Shown here: piece by piece, positions 57,055 through 64,000 of the stretch
How the letters are laid out: each line of letters opens with the position of its first letter
Numbering within the stretch: the first letter of the stretch is position 1
Source of the DNA: Zerene cesonia
Lineage: Eukaryota; Arthropoda; Insecta; Lepidoptera; Pieridae
NCBI RefSeq assembly: GCF_012273895.1
Contig: NC_052124.1
Span: 2,604,001-2,668,000 of the forward strand
Length of the DNA stretch: 64,000 nt
Reading direction: 5' to 3'
Translations under genes and position numbers: made by a program
Notes under the pieces: model-generated
Databases searched by the model: none
Seen by the model: only the letters and a program-made list of their open reading frames with translations
What the model was told of the DNA's origin: nothing

Positions 57055-57247
57055 CGTAATATATAACTCACACAAAATATTCTACCCGGCCTGGGTGGAC
57101 CCTAAACAAACAACTCATAAACCCTTTATAATACCTTTAAAAGACATGACATTATTATTCTATTAATGTAGACTTTGCATCACCACTGTTCCAATATACA
57201 TATAGAGGATACAGCCTCTTCCAAGTGAAAACAAAACAATATCAGAG

Positions 57248-57457
57248 GGCCGCAACCTTTTCCTTCACCTTTCCAGTCCTTTAATCAATCCTCCACAAAG
57301 TTTTGACTATCCCTTTCCATTTGAACTCAGCAATATATTTGGAGAGCCGTCAAGTCTGCAAATGACCTTTCTCCTCTGCATATTTTCATAGTTCATGGGT
57401 GGTGGTAGAACTTACCATCAGGAGACCCACCAACTCCTTTGCCAACGATGACATTAA
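57248..57457 (+). mobile_element. Family P retroposon, 5'-truncated
   Basis: GGGCCGCAACCTTTTCCTTC through GTTCATGGGTGGTGGTAG and CTTTGCCAACGATGACATT to a short A-run. Confidence 0.6.
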
Positions 57458-57644
57458 AAAATCCGATAAACCTGAAAAATAAGCAGTTAGCTGATAAACA
57501 TACTTATAAAACAACTGATAAACAGGCTTAAATAATTTTTAATCAAATTTATATTTTATAAGCATTATTTTTTATCTTTAATTTAGCATTTAAGTGCCTT
57601 ACTAGAATTTATAATTTTTTGCTATTTAAATTTTAATTTAATAA

Positions 57645-57771
57645 ACTAGCGTTTTTCCCGGTTTGCTTGAGGTGCATATATCAGCAATCACTAACTTTTC
57701 CAATGTTAAAAAAAAAAAAAAAATCAGTCCAGTAGTTCACGAGATTGGCGCTTTATATTATTAGTATATAC
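57645..57771 (-). mobile_element. Helitron, short copy
   Basis: Minus strand: 5' near CGTATATACTAATAATATAA, 3' CAAACCGGGAAAAACGCTAG-T. An internal poly(T) run of 15 on that strand replaces part of the body. Confidence 0.45.
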
Positions 57772-58011
57772 GAATATCACAAAAGAATGTATTAGCTTTT
57801 ATCCTTAAAGGATTGGGCTGTGTCTAGAACCCTTGTTCCAAGAACAAGAAAAAGGTTCGATGCCCGACTTGCGCTCAGGGTCAGCAGGCTAGAAGCAACA
57901 GGAGATTCAAAGTATACGTCTTAAACTTTATAATATTAACAAATTACTGTAGCAGGGAAATTGCCTTTAGCAGTCATTGTACTTAGTTTCATTATTGTGT
58001 TTTATCATATT

Positions 58012-58262
58012 GGGGTTGGCTGAGGTAAGCACTACCGCCGACCATAACCATTTTCAGAGGCATAAGGCACTTTGCAGAAACCTTACGTCTAAAGGTGTAG
58101 GATAAAATATTGGAGAGGGTTAAGAAGAGGGATTCGGGCTCCGACTCCTCCAATCTCCGCACGAATACAGTTGTTTTCATTCGCTATGGAGGGCTGCTAC
58201 CTTCTCCGGTGCTGGATGGCCGCATACGTGCCAAAGCTTACTCGTCTCCTACAGTAAACATT
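58012..58262 (-). mobile_element. Family P retroposon, diverged
   Basis: TGTAGGAGACGAGTAAGCTT on the minus strand, TGGAGGAGTCGGAGCCCG, GACGTAAGGTTTCTGCAAAG, GTAGTGCTTACCTCAG; ends degenerate. Confidence 0.55.
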
Positions 58263-60235
58263 CTAATATAACGTAGTAACCCTTACTTATACAACTATAA
58301 AGAAAAACAGAAAGAAGATTAATGTTTTTCTTTTTTCTATCTTTCTTATATTACTATAAAGTAGTGTGTGTAATATTGTAAACGGTAAAGTTTGTAATCA
58401 TGATCTCTTTCAGGCATTCACAGTTGATTGCATCTGTATGAAAACTAAAGCTTAGTAGGTAACCATCAGGTTAAGTAGTAACAAATATGGGCTTTATTGC
58501 CTTTGGTAACACAGGAGTTCGATCTAAAACACAGCATATATGTAAAATTCATATTTTTATGAAATTATTTTTAAACGATTTTCAGGTATAAGCATCATCA
58601 CTTTAATAGCGGCTGTGAAAGTTTCGATCCTGAAGAACCGTCCTATTTAACGAGGGTCAAAACAAGATAAGTAATTTTCTGGCGTAGAACGTCTTGAAGA
58701 AGAATCCTTGAACTTAAGTTAATCTGTTTACAATTTGTGAGAAAAATAAACTGTGCGATGTTTTTTATTCGTCCTTCTTAGCTTCTTAGATTATGTATTC
58801 TTAGCAACATTGCCTCATTAAACATTTTTTTAAAGTTAGCCATGCGATCAATCTTTTATTCTAGTCTACGTTAAATTGGTGGTAGTAATTAAGACTAAAA
58901 TAAGTGTGGCGGATACTGTAATATAAGTACACTTACAAAGTGCAGTCTGTGCTACAGTGGCGATAGAAGTAAGACCAAAAGTCATATAAATAACTAGTGT
59001 AGGTACATAGTATGTATATTTTTTTATTGAATGCTATGCTTGTCAACTGTCTTGGTTGTCAGTTCGACTGTATTTTATTTGTTTGTTTTAGCTTTTACTC
59101 GGTGAAACGATTTTTATTATTACTTTTATTATTTGCTGGTTCTTTCCACGTGGTCCCATTTAAATAAGTATTTTGTTAAGTATTATAAAATATCACAGTT
59201 AGTATTGGAAAAGTTTCAATATTAAAAAGTTGCATTTTCAATATTAAAACATTTCAATACTAACTACTAACATGAGAATAGATTTCTTAAACAAAAATGC
59301 AAACAATTTTAGTCCTGGTATCAAGTGTCGCACTACGGTTTTCACATGACGCATGGTATGCCAAAATATGAGAATTCACATTAAAATTCGTAAAAAATAT
59401 TAAAATATGTTATCTGTAACTTGAAAATATTATTATTATAATATAATTGTGGAACTTTTTTGTGTAATTCTGCATTCAAGACACGGTCTAGTAGACTAGC
59501 GACATCTGGTGTCTCACTGGAATTTATTGAAAGCATTGCATTGTTAGGTAATTGATCAATTATTGAGGCTGGTAACATTGTGTTAAGTATGCTTAATAGG
59601 GACACCTGACTGTAGTAATTGTTGAGTCATTATGTCATCGACAGTTATTGAGATTACTGTAATTATTTATATATAATGTTATAATATATATTTCCCTGTT
59701 GCATTGTGTTTAGATTGGAGAAAGAAGAGCGCTAGCGTATTCAAAAATTAATTTAAAATAAGGTGAAGTTCTGATTGTTTTATTTAATTCTAAATTAACA
59801 CCTTTGGGTATCTCTCTAAGCAATTTTATGGGCTTTAAATCGTTTTTATTAAATTGGTATTGACCTTGAATCGAGACATTTAAATCCTATGGTATTAGAT
59901 TACGCAATATTGTAGCAGACTATTTCGTCTTTAACTAAGTAAAAACAAATAAATTTATTACAATCGATTCAGCCGTTCTTGACTTATAGGTAGGTAACTA
60001 ATATATATATAATACATAGCAGACTAATCGGTGACATTGCAATAATTTCATTAGATTATTTAAATCTGGCGATTCTAATCAAGAAAAGAACCTGATTAAA
60101 ATCGCTACGATTAAATAATTTCCTTACTTATACTCTCAGAGCAAGTGATATAATTTAGTTGATTTTCTATCATAAAAGAGTGCTTTTTAGTTGTCTTACT
60201 ATTATTAGGTTAAGAAAATATATTTTTATATTAAG
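58263..60235. other. AT-rich stretch with a hairpin, no gene supported
   Basis: Contains an AACCGACTTC-type fragment at about 59055-59170 and the hairpin at 59198-59264. A 75-codon open frame at 59605-59381 (minus) lacks recognisable motifs and runs into AT-rich sequence. Confidence 0.4.
59198..59264. repeat. 67-nt imperfect hairpin
   Basis: Ten perfect terminal pairs (GTTAGTATTG with CAATACTAAC), then further stems interrupted by small internal loops. The size is like a pre-miRNA, but a small foldback element is equally possible. Confidence 0.55.
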
Positions 60236-60581
60236 CTAGCTTTAGCCCGTGGCTTCGCACGCGTTAATTCAAAGTAGTTTAATGTATGTTATCTACTATA
60301 TAAAAATAAGTCGGGTTTTTCTTCCTGACGCTATAACTCCAGAACGCACGAACTGATTTCCACGGTTTTGCATTCGTTGGAAAGGTCACGGGCTCCGTGA
60401 GGTTTGTAGTAAAGAAAATTGGCGAAACGGAGTTCGCCGGGTTTGCTAGTTATATATATAAACCTCTTGAATCACTCTATCTATTAAAAAAAAACCCATA
60501 AAAATCCGTTAGGGAGTTTTAAAGATAAGCATACAAAGGGATAGAAGGATAGAGAATGCGACTTTGTTTTATACTATATGA
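60236..60581 (-). mobile_element. CATAGTATAAA-family element, interrupted
   Basis: On the minus strand it starts near TCATATAGTATAAAACAAAG and ends GCGTGCGAAGCCACGGGCTA then AAGCTAG. Matches 62834-63029 block by block on both sides of the inserted Helitron at 60292-60449. The GAAGCC stem plus CTAG end suggests a Helitron as well. Confidence 0.65.
60292..60449 (+). mobile_element. Helitron nested in another element
   Basis: 5' TCTACTATATAAAAATAAG after A; 3' stem GGCGAAACGGAGTTCGCC then GGGTTTGCTAG before T. 158 bp. The host reads continuously across the A/T junction. Confidence 0.75.
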
Positions 60582-60751
60582 TACTAGTGATACCTACACG
60601 CTAAAATGGTGTATTCGACGAAATTATCTCACCTACTCTTATAATATACGTAAAGAAATGATTTAATCCTGTTATTCCTTATTAAAGGAAAACAGCAATA
60701 TATAATAATAAAATAACAATTGGGCGTGAAACAGCTAATGCCGACTTTTAA

Positions 60752-60950
60752 ATGGTGAGTGGGGGAGACGGAGGTCCGTTTCCTTTTCCCTACCAATCCC
60801 AGCCCATTCCTCCTTTCCTGCTTATCCTTTCTTTATTCCTCACCACATACAGAGGCACTATCTCTGTGACTGTGCATGGGCGTTAGTGATCGCTTACCAT
60901 TAGGCCAACAATCAGCTCAGCTGCTCGCTATAACAAAAAAAAAATACAAC
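60752..60950 (+). mobile_element. Family P retroposon, 5'-truncated
   Basis: GTGAGTGGGGGAGACGGAGG, CCTTTCTTTATTCCTCACC, GCATGGGCGTTAGTGATCGC, ...TCAGCTGCTCGCTATAAC and an A-run of ten. Diverged 3' block. Confidence 0.6.
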
Positions 60951-62349
60951 ATTAACTTATCAATATTATCACCCATCCTTAATACATGTAAAAAGTTTGA
61001 ATTAAATAGTTTCAATAAAAATGAGTGAAAATTGAGTTATACGAGTCGGTTACATACGTAGGTACATACAATAAAAAAAGTGTTGTTGTGTTATGTACAT
61101 TTTTCTTTTATTTTATTAGTTGGAAGTATTAAGATTGGCTTCCAATTTATGATAATTCTAATTTATGCTTTTTTTTTGCAGTTGTACTTTCCAGCCTGTC
61201 TTTGACGTTTCACGTGTAGTTTATCAAGAATCAAGAATTATGAATTAATGTCCTCATTATCAACGATTATCCGACCACATTTTAATAAGCAGAGTCACGT
61301 CCGCTGGAATGTTATATACTTATAGAATTTTTAGGCCGGCCACTAACAATGATGCCTCTCTGAATTCAGTATCCGTATTTACAGTATCCGATTTCCGGTA
61401 GCGTATCTAACAAATATGTGGAAAATTCAGACAGACTCCTTGCTTTCCAGCTGCAGCTTAACTTCAACGATTCACAGATTTAACTCCAGTGTGCATGTAT
61501 TCGCATAAAGATATGTATAGAAAGATGTGGGTTGCAAAATCGTAATTTTTCAGTCTGGAATTCAGAACGGACGCCAGTCACGATTGGTCGGATCAATCTG
61601 AATAAAAAAAATGAGAATATGTGTGCGGGGAACAATGCAATTGTATGCATTTTTGTGATTTGTTAATACAGCGCGGCCAAGGCTATGTGAGGCCGGCCTT
61701 CGACGTATAAAATCAAAGCTGTATTAAAAAAATAACATATAGAATAGCTACAGTCACGATGATAGCATTTATCTTATTTTTCTTCAAACTAATACTGAAC
61801 GTACCCTAATGAGTAAAATGACAATAATATATTTTTTTAATAAAACAAGAATTATCCTAAAATTCTACATAGTTTTGCTCAATACTGCTTACAGCTTTGC
61901 CCATACGATGATTACGCCTACAATAAATATGGTTAAAAATACTAAAAAACATGCGATTCAAATAATTTGCCTCGCTTGACCTTGTACAAAGTATATTTGC
62001 GTATGGAAATTATTTAAGCCTGACGATTGTTATCAGGATAATAAGATAAACTCATGAAATTATTGCATCGTCATTGATCCTCGATAAATCTACAACATTT
62101 GAATAAAATCACTTTAAATTAAATTGAATTAAACCAATAAACACATAAATAAAAATGTGTCAAAGTCGAGTCTATATGAGTCTAGTCATAGCTAATGCAC
62201 TTTGTAGCGCTCGGGCTATCAATTCTGATTGATAACATAACAATCGACACCGCCGTGCAGGACCTTGGCAGTCAAGGTTGAACAAACGAAACTTTCATTC
62301 GGCACTTCCTAGATTTTTTCGAAACGAACTAATTATTTAGCTAACGACA

Positions 62350-62400
62350 CTTTAAGGTCACGTGACATGTACGTGACGTTGTCATGACACCTAGGTGCCA
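62350..62400. promoter_or_regulatory. Palindrome-rich candidate regulatory cluster
   Basis: Within 50 bp: AAGGTCA (62354-62360), palindrome GTCACGTGAC (62357-62366), ACATGT (62365-62370), palindrome TGTCATGACA (62380-62389) and palindrome CACCTAGGTG (62388-62397). It lies in an unusually GC-rich patch (about 62210-62450) without coding frame. Function is inferred from motif density only. Confidence 0.4.
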
Positions 62401-62833
62401 AGAACAACATGACCTATGTTGTTTTTGCGACTCACGCCGTCAAATTTGTGTGTAATTTTTTATTTTATTTATTTTAGGTTCACCAACAGGTATTACATGA
62501 AAGAAATTATATCAAGTAATAAAATATTTAAAAGGTAAACACAACTTGCATATTAATTAAACAACTAAAAAATCTTAAAAACGAAAGTATAAAGAAAACA
62601 TTGCAATGTTATACTGCACAACACACATCAGTGGTATAATATTTTTAGAAATACACGGCGGAGTTTTGGGCATGAATTTGTACTGAAAATGTCGATTTCG
62701 GAACTATATTGATTCAGAAGTGTGTAATATTGTTTATAGCTCATATATTTATAGCACGCGTACGAATTTTAAGAATGTGATGAAATGTTTGTTATTTTTA
62801 TGGTGCATCCATTAGAATATATTCAATAATATC

Positions 62834-63029
62834 AGCATTTGCCCGCGGCTTCGCACGCATTAGATTCGGAGTAGTTTATTTATGTCATTATACGTTGAAC
62901 CTTCCTCTTGATTTGCTCTATCTATTAAAAAAATAAACCATCAAAATCCGTTGTGTAGTTTTAAGAATCTAAGCATACATACTTACATATATAGGGACAG
63001 AGACGACGTTATTTCATACTATGTAGTGA
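62834..63029 (-). mobile_element. CATAGTATAAA-family element, uninterrupted
   Basis: Minus strand TCACTACATAGTATGAAATA to GCGTGCGAAGCCGCGGGCAA, the intact reference for the copy at 60236. Confidence 0.65.
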
Positions 63030-63729
63030 TAGAGCGTTTGGTTAATAATATTGATAGCTTTATTCTGCCTTTACAATAATAAAAATGTCATGATTTATAT
63101 AAAATATTTCGGAATATTTGACTCGGAAGAGCTGCTGTTAGCAATTAGTGTTAAAATATTTTTTTCTCTCTAAATATATACCCAAAAGGCTTTCAAATCG
63201 CCAATTAAAATAATTAAAAAGCATAAATGGGTTGGCAGAAGCAGATTAAATTACGACCTCATTAATGCGAGGCAAATTTGCGAAATCCTCGGATTTCATT
63301 CATTACGCCATTGTGTTTATCAAATATTGGATTTCTTATAAAAATGGGAAAATTTTCAGTTAGGATAAATATTGAAATATCACAAAACACGTTGTGTGTA
63401 AGATATCAGCATTTATTTCTTAATTGAAACGGGAATACGTGAGCTATATACCATTTAATATGAAATTTGATTTGATTTATTTGCTCGCCGTACGCATTAT
63501 GCCTTCTATTTTTAGGGTAGTATGAAACCATGAACTTATTGCTGTTATGCATAAAGTCAACTCAAACATTTATTTATTTAGTTAGAGATCTTTTATATAA
63601 ACTATTGCATCGTCATAACATAGTTTTACCGTTTACCATAAACCAACGGTTCGGAAAGCAGTTTCCATAGAGAAGAGCTGGCAAGAAACTCTGTGGATGC
63701 TTTTTTAAACTTTCACATTTATAATAGGA

Positions 63730-63775
63730 CTAGATGCTCGTCCCGGCTCTGCCCGGATGTGAAGAATCCTGTTTT
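63730..63775 (-). mobile_element. Helitron 3' fragment
   Basis: Minus strand CCGGGCAGAGCCGGGACGAG then CATCTAG before T. Confidence 0.4.
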
Positions 63776-63794
63776 ATGCCAAGAGAGCATTTAT

Positions 63795-63950
63795 TTAAGA
63801 AAGAAAGAAAGAAAGAAATGTTTATTTATCACCACCACATTTACAGTTAAATTAAAATTAAAAAGTGTACTTATGACTAAACGGTGTGGTGATAAAAAGG
63901 GTAACTACTCAGCGTGTGCTACGCGTAATGCGCAGCGCTGATTTTCAGTA
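63795..63950 (-). mobile_element. Possible LINE 3' end with (CTTT)n tail
   Basis: On the minus strand a CG-containing stretch (GCGCATTACGCGTAGCAC) leads to GGTGGTGATAAATAAACATT and a (CTTT)n microsatellite at 63819-63799. This resembles a non-LTR 3'UTR; it runs toward the window edge. Confidence 0.35.
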
Positions 63951-64000
63951 GCCCCTTCTTGTTTTCTTGTTGTTTATTTAATCGGGATAAAAGTATCCTA

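Noticed and set aside
59381..59605. Possible small minus-strand protein
   Set aside because: No motif, no splice or initiation context, and its 3' half is AT-rich low complexity.
62470..62500. 12-nt microexon between TTTTAG and GTATTA
   Set aside because: The signals occur by chance often in T-rich DNA and there is no exon to join on either side.

Overview
This is a eukaryotic, AT-rich window that looks lepidopteran (moth or butterfly). The grounds are its dense short Helitron-type elements, tRNA-derived and poly(A) retroposons, mariner ends and 5'-truncated LINE tails, together with an intron-rich gene whose exons are far more GC-rich than their surroundings. No bacterial-type operon, CRISPR array or phage is present.

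One protein gene can be rebuilt with confidence. It lies on the minus strand, with ten coding exons from 14323 (ATG) to 414 (TAG). All splice phases agree, giving a 1521-nt reading frame (506 residues plus stop). The product is a major facilitator superfamily transporter resembling the Spinster (Spns) group. It has two MFS motif-A loops, a GES...N-P...DLFP...R segment after TM4, and a Cys-rich lumenal or extracellular loop with three N-glycosylation sequons between TM1 and TM2. The first coding exon opens just after a splice acceptor, so a non-coding 5' exon must lie upstream. A good candidate ends in GTGAGT at 37102, which would give a first intron of about 22.8 kb. A CACGTG E-box lies just upstream of that candidate.

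Layout: 1-14.3 kb holds the transporter exons, with introns carrying a foldback MITE, SINE and Helitron fragments. 14.3-37.1 kb is the putative first intron, full of Helitrons, poly(A) retroposons and LINE 3' ends. 37.1-37.3 kb is the candidate 5' exon and promoter. 38.3-44.5 kb has tandem Helitrons, two 1000-N gaps each carrying mariner-type ends, a SINE, and an orphan GC-rich open frame on the minus strand (42434-42711) that may be an unannotated exon or a retrocopy. 44.6-64 kb is mostly repeats, with nested insertions at 52 kb and 60 kb, three notable hairpins, and a dense cluster of palindromic motifs at 62.35-62.40 kb.

I did not find a clear new molecular system. The most useful leads are the orphan exon, the recent mariner pair hidden by the gaps, the head-to-tail and nested Helitrons, and the palindrome cluster. 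Repeat family names are tentative because nothing could be searched; terminal structures and target duplications were read directly.
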